DNA of 64,000 nt from Rhizobium sp. LC145 (GCF_001005825.1 NZ_LBHV01000002.1:186001-250000); one strand, 5' to 3'. Positions 7,954 through 16,954 are shown, counted from the stretch's first letter. The notes: a model not told the origin generated them from the sequence alone. Numbers and translations: made by a program.

Positions 7954-9453
7954 GTGATACTGAAGAGAAGACGCGAAGAGCCGTCTGCGGGATTTCAGCC
8001 CGCGATCGACCCTTCGTCCGCAGCGCCCTTGCCAAGGCAACTTTACCTCTTGCTTAGAAACGCCGTGGCGGAGAAGCGGCTCACAGCCGGGCAGCGCCTG
8101 CCCTCAACCCGTCTTGCGTCGGCAGAGTGGAAGATTTCGCGCGGCGTCATTGCGGAAGCCTATGAAATCCTGATCGCGGAGGGTTTTGCCGTCGCCCGCC
8201 ATGGGTCCGGGACCTATATCGCCCCATCCATTCCCGAAAGCGTCGCGCGCATCGACCAGCCGGGCGGGGAGGGCGTGTGTCCGATCCGCCGCACCGTGTC
8301 GGCCGCGGCAACGGCGATCCTCACCCGCGGCCCAAGCCTTGAGCCGCAGAAGGCTTTGCCGTTCGTCACCGGGCGTATCGCCCATGACGAACGAACGGCT
8401 CGGCTCTTGAACCGCATTGCGGCGCGCCACGTGAATTACGCCTTCGAAGGCTATGGAGACATCCAGGGCGAAAACGCATTGCGGGCTGCCATCGGCGCGC
8501 ATCTTGCTGTCTCGCGCGGCGTGCGCTGTACGCCCGATCAGGTTTTTATAACGGCAGGAACGCAGCAGGCGCTCGACCTTGCCTTTCGCGTGCTGATGAC
8601 GCCAGGCGATACGGCCATCGTCGAAGACCCGTGCTATCCGCCTGCCAGGCAATGCCTGGCGCTGAACGGTATCAACGTCGTCGGTCTTCCCGTCGATCGG
8701 GATGGGCTTGACACGGAAAGACTACTGGTCGGTGCTATTCCGCCGCCCTCGGTCTTCTACGTGACGCCCTCCAATCAATATCCGGTTGGGTCGGTCCTTT
8801 CGCTTTCGCGAAGGCTCGGCCTCCTCGCCTATGCGGAGGAAAACGACTGCTGGATCGTCGAGGACGACTATGACAGCGAATTTCGATACCAGGGACATCC
8901 GATCGCTTCGCTCCATGGCCTCGATAAGGCCAATCGGGTTCTCTACACCGGCACGTTCAGCAAGGCCCTGCTGCCAAGCCTCAGGATCGGCTATCTGGTG
9001 GTTCCCGCCGATCTGGTCGGTGCGTTCAGGGCGGTGCGTCCGGCGGTCGACCGCTGCCCCCCGACCTTTCAGCAGCGCGTGATCGCGGATTTCCTCGAGG
9101 AGGGCTATTTTCCTGCGCATCTCCGCCGTCTGCGAGAACGACTTCGCGCCTCGCGCGATATGCTGACGGGTTTCCTGACCGAACGCATGGCCGAACATGT
9201 CCATGTGCTGCTGCCGGATCAGGGGATCAATCTCACGGTCAAAAGCACCGGAACCTGGCGCAATGACACTGCCGTTTCCTCCGCGGCTCTGAAGAAGGGC
9301 GTCGTCGTCATGCCGCTTTCGCGGATGAACGTGGCTTCCACCGATACGTCGAGGCTGCTGCTTGGGTTTTCGGCGCTTTCGGAACAGGAAGCGGATCAGG
9401 GAACATGGCTTCTTGCGGAAGTTTTCAGACGCAAAGCGTTCGTGGACGGCTAG
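7954..9453 (+). CDS. MocR-family PLP-dependent regulator, candidate activator of ddlA
   Basis: Regulator of 499 residues fusing a GntR winged helix to an aminotransferase-fold effector domain. The N-terminal part has PLPRQLYLLLRNAVAEKRLT and AGQRLPSTRLAS (about 28-63). The large domain has FITAGTQQALDLAFRVL (about 198), IVEDDYDSEFRY (near 305) and TGTFSKALLPSLRIGYL (about 333-349), whose lysine would hold PLP as a Schiff base. Start is GTG at 7954. In this family the fold senses PLP adducts and does not catalyse transamination. Divergence from ddlA and the shared boxes point to control of D-Ala-D-Ala synthesis, perhaps through D-alanine; this is inference by analogy with DdlR. Confidence 0.85.
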   Translation: MILKRRREEPSAGFQPAIDPSSAAPLPRQLYLLLRNAVAEKRLTAGQRLPSTRLASAEWKISRGVIAEAYEILIAEGFAVARHGSGTYIAPSIPESVARIDQPGGEGVCPIRRTVSAAATAILTRGPSLEPQKALPFVTGRIAHDERTARLLNRIAARHVNYAFEGYGDIQGENALRAAIGAHLAVSRGVRCTPDQVFITAGTQQALDLAFRVLMTPGDTAIVEDPCYPPARQCLALNGINVVGLPVDRDGLDTERLLVGAIPPPSVFYVTPSNQYPVGSVLSLSRRLGLLAYAEENDCWIVEDDYDSEFRYQGHPIASLHGLDKANRVLYTGTFSKALLPSLRIGYLVVPADLVGAFRAVRPAVDRCPPTFQQRVIADFLEEGYFPAHLRRLRERLRASRDMLTGFLTERMAEHVHVLLPDQGINLTVKSTGTWRNDTAVSSAALKKGVVVMPLSRMNVASTDTSRLLLGFSALSEQEADQGTWLLAEVFRRKAFVDG

Positions 9454-9912
9454 GCTTTGGACCCTGTGCTATCGCTTGGTCGGGCTTCAGTGCCCGCCGC
9501 GTAAGCCAGGCGTTGAGAGCTATGGCCATCCATTCCAGAGCCGGGGCTGGAGTGCAAGAATGTCCGCCGATCATCGCGACGGTAAATGGAAAAATCTCAA
9601 GCGACGACTGCTTCGGCCGTAACAATGTCCCTAAACTTTAGCCCTCTCGGCTTGAGTGCTGTTGTTGCGAGGTTTGTTCTGAGCTTCGTTTGTCGAAACG
9701 CTGAAGGTGAGGGCGTGGGAATTTCTTTGAGTGAACGACGCGTTTCGGTCCGAAGCGAACTAACACGGGGTGTCCACCCATTCTGCCGCTATCTATCCAA
9801 CGGTTACTCTCGCGCCATTGTCTCTCCCCTTGACCTCAACTTTGGTTGAGGTCGTACGAATTTCAAGGCGGTCGCAGCCCATCGACGGCGCCGCACTTCA
9901 AAGGAGAACGCC
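9454..9912. other. Intergenic stretch without a supported gene
   Basis: No open frame here combines a ribosome site, family resemblance and normal codon use. The base composition looks less GC-rich than the neighbouring genes. A frame at 9586-9849 was considered and not called. Confidence 0.5.
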
Positions 9913-10320
9913 TTGGTCACCTATTTTCGTTATTCGAAACCGAAGTATTCCGGCGGAACACGACTCGTTGGAGCTGCCGTGTTGCAGCTATTGGGTACCG
10001 GATTATTGGCATCCATCTTTTGCCTGTTGGATACGTTTACGATGAAGCCGACGATAACTCTCGGTCAGTTTTTGCCATGCTTGGTGGGGAGTGTCACTGG
10101 CTTTCACTTTGTGGCTTTTGGTCGACTAGCTACGGACCGCCAACTTTACCTTGTCGCGGCATCGCTATTGGCATTTGGCACCTTTTATTGGCTGGTGTCC
10201 TATTCATTGCCTGATCTTTTGCTGGCAAGATTGATATCCGGGTTTGGATTAGGTGTGGTTGTGGCGAGAACTTTCCGACACCGCTTTCTTGAAAATCCAG
10301 TAGTTCCACGCATCCGCTAG
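9913..10320 (+). CDS. Small multi-pass membrane protein of unknown function
   Basis: Predicted inner-membrane protein of 135 residues that I do not recognise. It starts with TTG at 9913, five bases after a clear AAGGAGA. Four hydrophobic stretches are visible: GAAVLQLLGTGLLASIFCLL (about 22-41), ITLGQFLPCLVGSVTGFHFV (48-67), LYLVAASLLAFGTFYWLVSY (78-97) and LARLISGFGLGVVVARTF (about 103-120), with basic ends. Codon use is less GC-biased than in flanking genes, which would fit acquired or relaxed DNA. No neighbour suggests a role. It could also be a fragment of a longer transporter or acyltransferase. Confidence 0.5.
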   Translation: MVTYFRYSKPKYSGGTRLVGAAVLQLLGTGLLASIFCLLDTFTMKPTITLGQFLPCLVGSVTGFHFVAFGRLATDRQLYLVAASLLAFGTFYWLVSYSLPDLLLARLISGFGLGVVVARTFRHRFLENPVVPRIR

Positions 10321-10721
10321 AGTGCGCATCGGCAGATGCAAATTGACCGCCTAACCAATTTGGGACATGCACATTGCCGGTTCAATTCATGGCCGCAATT
10401 GGCGCTTTGCGTCATCGCGCCTATCGGCCCAAAAGCAGACATGCGAGGGCGAACAGCCAACAGTCCTTGTCCCGCTGGAATAACGCGCAGGGCGCGCGGT
10501 CCGGGTAAAGGCGTAGATGTCGGATCATGCGCCGAAACTACTGGTTGACATTATGACTGCCAACTACTATCTAACGTTTATCGATCTTTTTCTTGCTGAG
10601 CTTTGGTTACCGCGCGATTGGCACCGCGCCTGAACGAACCTTTCCTTTAAAAACATCGCTATCACCATCCACGATGTCACCGACATTGTGGTCGATCACT
10701 AATGCTACGAAAGGGTTCATC
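10321..10721. other. Intergenic region including the likely cspA leader
   Basis: No gene is supported in these 401 bases. The 3' part is AT-richer and runs straight into cspA, whose transcripts commonly have long structured leaders. I see no defined hairpin that I would call a thermosensor by eye. Confidence 0.4.
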
Positions 10722-10931
10722 GTGACCACTGGCACAGTTAAATGGTTTAATTCCACCAAGGGCTTCGGCTTCATCGAGCCTGACAACGGTGGCGCTGACG
10801 CGTTTGTCCACATCTCGGCTGTCGAGCGTGCAGGCATGCGCGAAATCGTCGAAGGTCAAAAGCTCAGCTACGAGCTGGAGCGCGACAGCAAGTCGGGCAA
10901 GATGTCGGCCTGCAATCTCCAGGCTGCCTAA
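10722..10931 (+). CDS. cspA: Cold-shock protein, CspA family
   Basis: Small cytoplasmic nucleic-acid-binding protein of 69 residues forming one OB-fold cold-shock domain. Both RNA-binding motifs are present: KGFGFIEPD (RNP1, about 13-21) and DAFVHIS (RNP2, about 27-33), after the standard GTVKWFN start. The start is GTG at 10722, six bases after GAAAGGG; a longer in-frame extension back to 10593 has no family resemblance and is leader. It ends before a strong terminator at 10998-11022. Family members act as RNA chaperones during cold or stationary phase; the gene symbol denotes the family, not a tested paralogue. Confidence 0.93.
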   Translation: MTTGTVKWFNSTKGFGFIEPDNGGADAFVHISAVERAGMREIVEGQKLSYELERDSKSGKMSACNLQAA

Positions 10932-10997
10932 TATCGGTACCTGCTCTCCTTTGACCACGGATGTACTGGCACTGTCGAGGGCATGAACCAACCAAAG

Positions 10998-11022
10998 CCG
11001 GGCGTGATGCCCGGTTTTTTTT
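10998..11022 (+). terminator. Rho-independent terminator after cspA
   Basis: CCGGGC (10998-11003) pairs with GCCCGG (11009-11014) over a 5-base loop, followed by eight T at 11015-11022. Confidence 0.92.
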
Positions 11023-11058
11023 GGCCGACAGAACGGCCGAGCCCGAGAAAGGGAATCC

Positions 11059-11283
11059 ATGACACAGATGTTCAGTAAGACTCGTCAACAGGCGGAAAGC
11101 GCCTTCAGCAAGGTACAGAGCCAGTTCTTTGCCAGAGACCAGGCAGTGGAAGAGCAAGATTTCGTAACGCAGGCTCGCGATGCGAAGACGGCTCGGTTGC
11201 GGGAAGCCCGGCTGGCAAAAGAGTCGGATGACCGTGCGAGAGCAACCTCAGCTCTCATTACGAGGCGGGCAAAACAGGCGTGA
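11059..11283 (+). CDS. Small charged protein linked to cspA, unknown function
   Basis: Protein of 74 residues, rich in Ala, Arg, Lys, Glu and Gln, with no signal or membrane helix and almost continuous predicted helix (QARDAKTARLREARLAKESD, about 38-57). AAAGGGA lies before the ATG. From memory, similar short proteins follow cspA-type genes in rhizobia, which supports it being a real gene, but no function is known to me. It sits just beyond the cspA terminator, so it needs its own promoter or read-through. Confidence 0.6.
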   Translation: MTQMFSKTRQQAESAFSKVQSQFFARDQAVEEQDFVTQARDAKTARLREARLAKESDDRARATSALITRRAKQA

Positions 11284-11331
11284 TGCCAGCTTCACCATGC
11301 ACCTAGATAATCCACCAATGCAGGACATCCC

Positions 11332-11628
11332 ATGGCAGACGATACGCTCGAACTTCAGGCAAGCACGACGGCATGGCAGATCGCAATGCAGGAAATCCTT
11401 CGCATGGTCGTCCGTGACCTCTATCAATCTCATAGTGAAGTCGCCTTCACGACACATATCAAGCGCCTCGAAGAGGGTGCGGTTGACAGCATCTACAGCG
11501 ACCTCAGGCTGAGAGGAACGGATGAATGGACAGAAACTCTGGTGAAGGAGAAGGCGACCAACATTGTCACGAACCTCCTGACCTCCTTCACCTTCGAGCA
11601 ATCTGACCCTCGGCCGCGGACGACATAA
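11332..11628 (+). CDS. Hypothetical protein, 98 residues
   Basis: Unrecognised acidic protein without signal peptide or membrane segment. The sequence is probably helical (WQIAMQEILRMVVRDLYQSH at about 14-33, then LVKEKATNIVTNLLTSFTF near 71-89) and has the composition of a real coding sequence. It follows the 74-residue protein by 48 bases on the same strand, so the two may share a transcript. The ATG at 11332 has only a weak purine-rich upstream element. It could be a small regulatory or adaptor protein; nothing visible decides this. Confidence 0.5.
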   Translation: MADDTLELQASTTAWQIAMQEILRMVVRDLYQSHSEVAFTTHIKRLEEGAVDSIYSDLRLRGTDEWTETLVKEKATNIVTNLLTSFTFEQSDPRPRTT

Positions 11629-11709
11629 GTCTCTGTTGATGTGCCACGACCACCTTTAGTAGGACGAATTTACTCTCACGTGCGACGGTCCAGCCTCGGC
11701 CGCCCACAT

Positions 11710-12348
11710 TTACCTCTTGCGAGCCACGATGTAGGGCCGTGGTTCGTTACCCTTCGTTGCGTGGTTCTCAGTGGCAAGAATGTCGAAGCCTGCGGTACAT
11801 ATATGCTGGCCGAGGTCCGCCGCCCCGAAGACGCCGGCATAGGGTGCTTTACCGATCACGCGCATCGCGGGCAGCAAGACAAACCGGATGAGCGGGTTCA
11901 TATCTCCGATGCAGGGCGTCTTGGAAATGAACAAGCCATTAGGTGCAAGCAAGGCATGGATGCAGCGTAGCGTGCCGGGCAGATCGCGGACCAGATGGAT
12001 GTAGTTGAAGCCCAGAATTGCATCAAACCGACCCGTTTCAGACATAAGCGCTTCTGCGGTCGCAGTGCGGAAGGCAAGCTTGGGGAAGGGGCCCGCGGCG
12101 CGCTTCTCTTCGGCAATCGCGATCATTCCAGCGGAAATGTCCGTCGCAAGATAGCTTTGTACATCGCCTGCCAGTCGAAGCGCCGTCGTCCCTGTTCCGC
12201 AGCCCAGCTCCAAAACACGGCCGTTTGATCCCAGCAGCGCACGGGTCCGGTCCAACGTGCGCTCATACCCGGCCTGATCCGTGATCGCACCCTGGGCATA
12301 CTTGCGTGAACTCCGGTCCCAGAAACGGACATCGCTGGCTATGTTCAT
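11710..12348 (-). CDS. Class I SAM-dependent methyltransferase
   Basis: Soluble methyltransferase of 212 residues with a Rossmann-like core. Motif I is VLELGCGTGTTALRLAG (about 45-61), the SAM-binding loop; motif II-like YLATDISAGMIAIAEEKRA follows at about 66-84, and FDAILGFNYIHLVRDL (about 108-123) corresponds to motif IV. The early segment FWDRSSRKYAQGAITDQAGY is typical of UbiE/Methyltransf_11-type enzymes acting on small molecules. It stands alone between the small unknown genes and the helicase. The substrate cannot be inferred. Confidence 0.82.
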   Translation of the reverse strand: MNIASDVRFWDRSSRKYAQGAITDQAGYERTLDRTRALLGSNGRVLELGCGTGTTALRLAGDVQSYLATDISAGMIAIAEEKRAAGPFPKLAFRTATAEALMSETGRFDAILGFNYIHLVRDLPGTLRCIHALLAPNGLFISKTPCIGDMNPLIRFVLLPAMRVIGKAPYAGVFGAADLGQHICTAGFDILATENHATKGNEPRPYIVARKR

Positions 12349-12776
12349 GATCGGTGCCTCGTGACAAACTTACTGAGGGTCAGAGCAAGAATTTCTCGAA
12401 ATCATACGCTAAGCTCGGGCGGGCGTGAACGTTCATCGGGCGCCACTTCACCGCGCCTGCAGAAGATTCTTGAAGCGGAGATCACGAATGGGCTTGATTC
12501 GCTTAGGTGGATCAGCCTGGCTCTTCCGTCTTGAATGTTGCGCCGCTTGAATGGTCCCATCGGCGCCTTCCTGCGGATAGTTTCCACCGTCGGTAGCAAG
12601 CCAGCTGTTAGCGAGTGATCCAAAATAGAGCATGAGAGCGGTTTACGGGTCGCCGCCGCACCAACTTTCCTACAGCTCGAAAGCGAACTGGTCCGATACA
12701 GTACGGTCGGCTCGGGAGAGGGAGGATAGCGTTACGCGCTGCAAGCACACAGCCCGCCCGAGATCAGCGTCAGCCA
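12349..12776. other. Intergenic stretch without a supported gene
   Basis: These 428 bases lie between the methyltransferase start and the helicase stop, both on the minus strand. Short frames are present but none has a ribosome site with credible protein sequence. It presumably carries the methyltransferase promoter. Confidence 0.5.
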
Positions 12777-14843
12777 TCACTTCCACATTGCGCGCATTCG
12801 GGCGCCGACATCCAGCCTGACCTGACGCGCGCTCCGTTCTCCGGCCGATGCACTGATCTGCGGCCAGGTGGTCGCCTCGAAGAACTGCAGCAGTGTCGCG
12901 GGGATGAAACGGGTCCTTGAGGCATAGACGTGACGGTCGCCTTGCGAATTCTGTCCCCCGATGAAAAATCGCTGCGGCGTCAGAAGTGTGAGGCTGTCGC
13001 GCGCGCGGGTCATCCCGACGTAGAGGAGACGACGCTCTTCCTCGATTTCCGCCGTCGTTCCGACCGCAAGATCCGACGGGATGCATCCATCCACTACATT
13101 CAGCATGAACACCGACCGCCATTCCTGCCCCTTGGCGGAATGAATGGTCGACAGGATCAGATAATCCTCGTCCAACAGCGGCACCCCAGCCTGATCGCTG
13201 GTGGCGTCCGGTGGATCCAGCGTCAACTCGGTCAGGAAGCGTTCGCGATTGGCATAGCCGCTTGCTATCTGTTCAAGCTGCAGCAGGTCTGCCTTGCGCG
13301 TATCTGCATCTTCATGGACCCGCTCGAGATGCGGTTCGTACCAGGTTCGCGCGAGCGCTATCTCTCCCGGCCATCCCGCCTCCACTTTGCGCAGGGCTGA
13401 CAGCAGCGTCACGAGAGCAGGCCAGTCGCCGCTCTTCGGCGGTGGGGGAATTTCCGCAAGCGACTGCAGTGGTTCCGGGTCAGCGGCGATCGTGTCGAGA
13501 ATCTTCCCTGCCGTCTGAGGGCCGACGCCTGGGAGCATCTGCAGAAGGCGAAAGCCTGCCACACGGTCGCGTGGGTTCTGGGCGAAACGCAGCACGGCCA
13601 ACAAATCCTTGACGTGGGCGGAATCGAGGAATTTCAGGCCGCCGAATTTGACGAAGGGGATGTTGCGCCGTGTGAGTTCTATTTCGAGATTTCCACTATG
13701 GCTGGAGGAACGGAACAGCACGGCCTGGCTCTTCAGCGGAATGCCGATCTCGCGGTTTGCAAGCACCTGCTCGACGATATAGCCGGCCTGATCAGCCTCG
13801 TCCTTCACGGTCACCAGAAGAGGCCGCTGCTCCGACTGCCGATCCGACCAGAGATTCTTCGTGAATCGCTCTCGTGCGAGGTCGATGACGCCGTTCGCGG
13901 CCGCCAGAATGGGCTGCGTCGAGCGGTAATTCCTTTCCAGAGTAATCACGTCTGCCGGCTGGGGAGAGAACTCGTTCGGGAAGTCGAGGATATTGCGAAT
14001 GGTTGCTGCTCTGAACGAGTAGATCGACTGGGCGTCGTCGCCGACGACAGTGAGACCTCGCCCGCCGGGTTTGAGCGAGAACAGGATAGACGCCTGAAGG
14101 CGGTTCGTATCCTGATATTCGTCGACGAGGACGTGGTCGAAGCGATTGCCAACATCGTCGGCAAGATCGGGTTCGGACACCATCTGCGCCCAGTAGAGCA
14201 GGAGGTCGTCGTAGTCGAGGACGTTTTGCGCCTGCTTCGCCTCGACATATCCTGCAAACAGTTCCTTGAGCTGCAGCTCCCAATTGACCGCCCAAGGATA
14301 TGAAGACTTGAGCACGTCCATGACGGAACTTTCCGAATTTACGACGCGCGAGTAGATGGCGAGGCAGGTGCTTTTCGTCGGGAAGCGGCTTTCCGTTTTC
14401 GAGAGCCCAAGCTCGTGCCGGACAAGATTCATCAGGTCAGCAGAGTCCTCACGGTCATGGATACTGAAGTCGACGTTCAGGCCGATCTGCTCGGCATAGA
14501 TCCGTAGCAGCTTCGCACCTACCCCGTGGAACGTGCCCGCCCAGGTTAGCGCGTCTGTCATGATCGCCGACGTGTCACCGAGGACCTGTCGGCAAATCCT
14601 TTGCACTCGGCGGCTCATCTCCGCGGCGGCCCGGCGAGAGAAGGTCATCAGCAGGATGCGACGCGGGTCGGCTCCATTGACGATGAGGTGGGCGACCCGA
14701 TGTGCAAGGGTGTTTGTCTTTCCCGAGCCGGCGCCTGCGATGATCAAAAGCGGACCGCCGATCCCGCTTTCCGGCAGGCCAATCCCATGTTCGACCGCCT
14801 GCCTCTGGCGATCATTGAGCTTCTCGAGATATGCCGTAGTCAT
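12777..14843 (-). CDS. UvrD/Rep-family ATP-dependent DNA helicase
   Basis: Superfamily 1A 3'-5' helicase of 688 residues. Motifs appear in order: Q motif LNDRQRQAVEHG (about 9-20), Walker A IIAGAGSGKTNTLAHRVAHL (about 33-52), DEYQDTNR (Walker B, near 241), TVVGDDAQSIYSFRAA (motif III, near 265), LERNYRST (motif IV, about 301), TIHSAKGQEWRSVFMLNV (motif V, near 565) and RRLLYVGMTRARD (motif VI, near 607). It is close to UvrD/PcrA in length but lacks their long C-terminal tail, and looks like an accessory paralogue rather than the housekeeping uvrD. It is a single gene; the OsmC gene upstream is 193 bases away. Confidence 0.92.
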   Translation of the reverse strand: MTTAYLEKLNDRQRQAVEHGIGLPESGIGGPLLIIAGAGSGKTNTLAHRVAHLIVNGADPRRILLMTFSRRAAAEMSRRVQRICRQVLGDTSAIMTDALTWAGTFHGVGAKLLRIYAEQIGLNVDFSIHDREDSADLMNLVRHELGLSKTESRFPTKSTCLAIYSRVVNSESSVMDVLKSSYPWAVNWELQLKELFAGYVEAKQAQNVLDYDDLLLYWAQMVSEPDLADDVGNRFDHVLVDEYQDTNRLQASILFSLKPGGRGLTVVGDDAQSIYSFRAATIRNILDFPNEFSPQPADVITLERNYRSTQPILAAANGVIDLARERFTKNLWSDRQSEQRPLLVTVKDEADQAGYIVEQVLANREIGIPLKSQAVLFRSSSHSGNLEIELTRRNIPFVKFGGLKFLDSAHVKDLLAVLRFAQNPRDRVAGFRLLQMLPGVGPQTAGKILDTIAADPEPLQSLAEIPPPPKSGDWPALVTLLSALRKVEAGWPGEIALARTWYEPHLERVHEDADTRKADLLQLEQIASGYANRERFLTELTLDPPDATSDQAGVPLLDEDYLILSTIHSAKGQEWRSVFMLNVVDGCIPSDLAVGTTAEIEEERRLLYVGMTRARDSLTLLTPQRFFIGGQNSQGDRHVYASRTRFIPATLLQFFEATTWPQISASAGERSARQVRLDVGARMRAMWK

Positions 14844-15036
14844 TCGGTCTCACGTGGCTTTCTTGGACGCTGATCCGCTATTCAGCGCCGCTGAACAAAA
14901 GTGGAACATAGCGAGCTTCTTCCTTGATGAAAAGCGATCTCAGACCAAGCTGATGATTCCTGCGGGAGTGCGGCTGCGACACGTATTCGAGGGTTCAGGG
15001 GACAGCCAGACGCCAGATGAGGGCATCCGGCCAATG

Positions 15037-15495
15037 TCATTGGCCGAAGCCAACGACCCGGACTTCCGTCTTGACGGAATTGGCAATGAAGCACTCTTCA
15101 TGCGCCGAGTGATGCAGTTCCGCTTGCATCGCGGCGGTCGGCTGTTCCCCGGCGTAGACGATGGTCGGATCAAGATCGACGCGGCTGATGACCAATTTTC
15201 CGTCGACCTTCTCCATCACGCCGATCGCCTTGTCGATATAGCTCTCGATGCCGATTCCCTTGGGTGCCGCGAGCGAGAGAAAAGTCAGCATGTGGCAGCT
15301 GGAAATCGCTGCGATGTAGGCCTCCTCCGGATCGACGTTGCCTTCCACGGAATAAGGAAGTGGCACGATATGCGGCGAAGCCGACGCCGGCACGATCTGG
15401 CCGCCGTCAAAGCGCCAAGTATGCGCACGGCTGTAGCGCTTATCGATGAAGACCGCTCCTTCTCGCTCCCAATGTATCTCGACGCTGACTTTCAT
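15037..15495 (-). CDS. OsmC-family protein
   Basis: Protein of 152 residues with the OsmC/Ohr fold, dimeric in characterised members, which reduce organic hydroperoxides with paired cysteines. The first cysteine lies in EEAYIAAISSCHMLTFLSLA (about 57-76) and the second in HSAHEECFIANS (about 128-139), both at the expected places, so peroxidase activity is plausible. The start overlaps the stop of the upstream GntR gene by four bases, showing translational coupling. The pair is therefore probably controlled by that regulator. Confidence 0.85.
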   Translation of the reverse strand: MKVSVEIHWEREGAVFIDKRYSRAHTWRFDGGQIVPASASPHIVPLPYSVEGNVDPEEAYIAAISSCHMLTFLSLAAPKGIGIESYIDKAIGVMEKVDGKLVISRVDLDPTIVYAGEQPTAAMQAELHHSAHEECFIANSVKTEVRVVGFGQ

Positions 15496-16124
15496 GTCAG
15501 ATCATCCTCTGCCGGCATGGAAAGAAGTCTTGCTGTCGTTCGTGTGAGATGACGGCGAAGCCGTTGCGCGGCAGTGTGGAGATCCTGCTTCGCGCAAGCA
15601 GCAATGATTGCCGAGTGCTCCACGAAAAAGTCAGTGCGCTCTTTGGCGCCACGCTTTTGGTGAAGCGTCGACCGCCGCGATTCTCGTCGCAGCGTTGTTA
15701 TGGTTTTAAGCAGCCGAGTATTCTTGCATCCGCTGTACAGCGTGAGATGAAACTGCTGGTCAAGTTCCAGTATGCGCACCGGGTCGTATTCTGCGATGAG
15801 CTCGTCGTTGAGCCTTTCAGCCGTCCGCAAGACCGCTGACGAGAGCAACGGGAGCGACTGCTCCAAGGCGGCGATCTCCACAATAGCCCGAAGTTCGGAG
15901 AGTTCAGTCGCTTCCCGTTGCGAGAGAATTGCTACCGCCAGGCTTCGATCGCGACGCCGTACGACCAAACCACTCCCAAGTAACCGCTCCAAGGCCTGTC
16001 TGACTGGCTGCCGGCTCACCCCGAAGCGGTCGGCGATCACCTCCTGCTTGAGAATTGAGCCTGGTGCTAGTTCACCCGACTCAATCTCATCTTGCAGCTC
16101 GCTGAAAATCGCCTTTGGATCCAT
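15492..16124 (-). CDS. GntR-family regulator (FCD type) of the osmC operon
   Basis: Transcription factor of 210 residues. The winged helix (about 5-68) has SILKQEVIADRFGVSRQPVR and QALERLLGSGLVVRRRDRSL. The all-helical FCD effector domain follows, with ILELDQQFHLTLYSGCKN (about 117-134) and HSAIIAACAKQDLHTAAQRL near 170-190, whose Asp and His residues usually bind a metal and carboxylate. It is the first gene of a two-gene operon with osmC. A perfect 20-bp palindrome covers its start codon, pointing to autorepression. The ligand is unknown. Confidence 0.88.
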   Translation of the reverse strand: MDPKAIFSELQDEIESGELAPGSILKQEVIADRFGVSRQPVRQALERLLGSGLVVRRRDRSLAVAILSQREATELSELRAIVEIAALEQSLPLLSSAVLRTAERLNDELIAEYDPVRILELDQQFHLTLYSGCKNTRLLKTITTLRRESRRSTLHQKRGAKERTDFFVEHSAIIAACAKQDLHTAAQRLRRHLTRTTARLLSMPAEDDLT

Positions 16125-16133
16125 GGATCCAAA
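16114..16133. promoter_or_regulatory. Perfect 20-bp palindrome over the gntR start codon
   Basis: TTTGGATCCA followed by its exact reverse complement, centred between 16123 and 16124. The start codon of the GntR gene (16122-16124) lies inside it. FCD-type GntR proteins bind short palindromes of this kind, so it is the probable autoregulatory operator. Confidence 0.65.
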
Positions 16134-16198
16134 TTAGTATGCTTCCTCCTTGCGGGTCAGGCGTGGATCGCGCCTGTTCGAGCTTTGACCTTCGGCAC

Positions 16199-16954
16199 TC
16201 AGATCTGGAAGCCGCCGGCAACGTCGATGACGCCGCCACCGATATAGCCGGCGTCTGGGCCTGCGAGGAAGCAAACGGTCCCCGCAACCTCTTCCAGCGT
16301 CGCGATCCGGCGAATTGCGTGAAGATCCATGATCGCCTCGGGCAACTTGTCGGCTACCGCCGATGCCATGTCAGTCGGCATAATGCCCGGCTGCACCACC
16401 GTTACCGTGATGCCGCGCGGACCAAGGTCACGCTGTACACCTTTCGCATACCCGGCAATTGCCGCCTTGGTGCCCGCATAGTCCGCCACGCCCGGGAACG
16501 GGACACGGCTGCCGAGACCGGAGCCGATGAAGATGATCCGGCCGCCATCCGACAACACCGGCGCTGCCGCGCGCGTGGTCGCCACCGCGCCCATGACGTT
16601 GATCTGCCACTGGCGATCGAGATTGACCGTGTCGAGATCGGGGTCGTCGACCGTCTTGCCTTGCACGGCGATCGCTGCATTGTTGACGAGTATGTCGAGC
16701 TTGCCGAAGTGCGCCACTACCTTATCGACCAGCGGCTTGGCCGCGGTCATATCGGCCTGATCGCTCCGGATCGCGATGGCGCGCACGCCCTTGGCCTCCA
16801 GCTTCTCCACAATCGCTTCGGCTTTTTCGGCCGAGGCGACGTAGCTGATCGCAACGTCCGCCCCCTGGTGGGCAAACGCCTCCGCCACCGCGGCGCCAAG
16901 CCCGCGCGAGCCGCCGGTAATGAGGGCGACCTTGCCCTTCAATGTGTTCGACAT
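16199..16954 (-). CDS. SDR-family NAD(P)-dependent oxidoreductase
   Basis: Classical short-chain dehydrogenase of 251 residues. It has the cofactor motif ALITGGSRGLGAAVAEAF (about 10-27), the VNNAA structural motif near 88-92, the catalytic YAGTK (Tyr-x-x-x-Lys, about 152-156) after IFIGSGLGS with the active serine, and a Gly-rich C-terminal end. It resembles FabG-like ketoreductases. The divergent TetR gene, 157 bases away, is the likely regulator. The substrate is unknown. Confidence 0.88.
   Translation of the reverse strand: MSNTLKGKVALITGGSRGLGAAVAEAFAHQGADVAISYVASAEKAEAIVEKLEAKGVRAIAIRSDQADMTAAKPLVDKVVAHFGKLDILVNNAAIAVQGKTVDDPDLDTVNLDRQWQINVMGAVATTRAAAPVLSDGGRIIFIGSGLGSRVPFPGVADYAGTKAAIAGYAKGVQRDLGPRGITVTVVQPGIMPTDMASAVADKLPEAIMDLHAIRRIATLEEVAGTVCFLAGPDAGYIGGGVIDVAGGFQI

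Noticed and set aside
9586-9849. An 87-codon open frame in the sparse region
   Set aside because: No ribosome site, no recognisable sequence and overlapping open frames of similar quality.
15037-15495. OsmC gene product as a classical Ohr
   Set aside because: Both cysteines fit, but the sequence resembles the broader OsmC group more than Ohr, and the regulator is a GntR and not an OhrR-type MarR protein.
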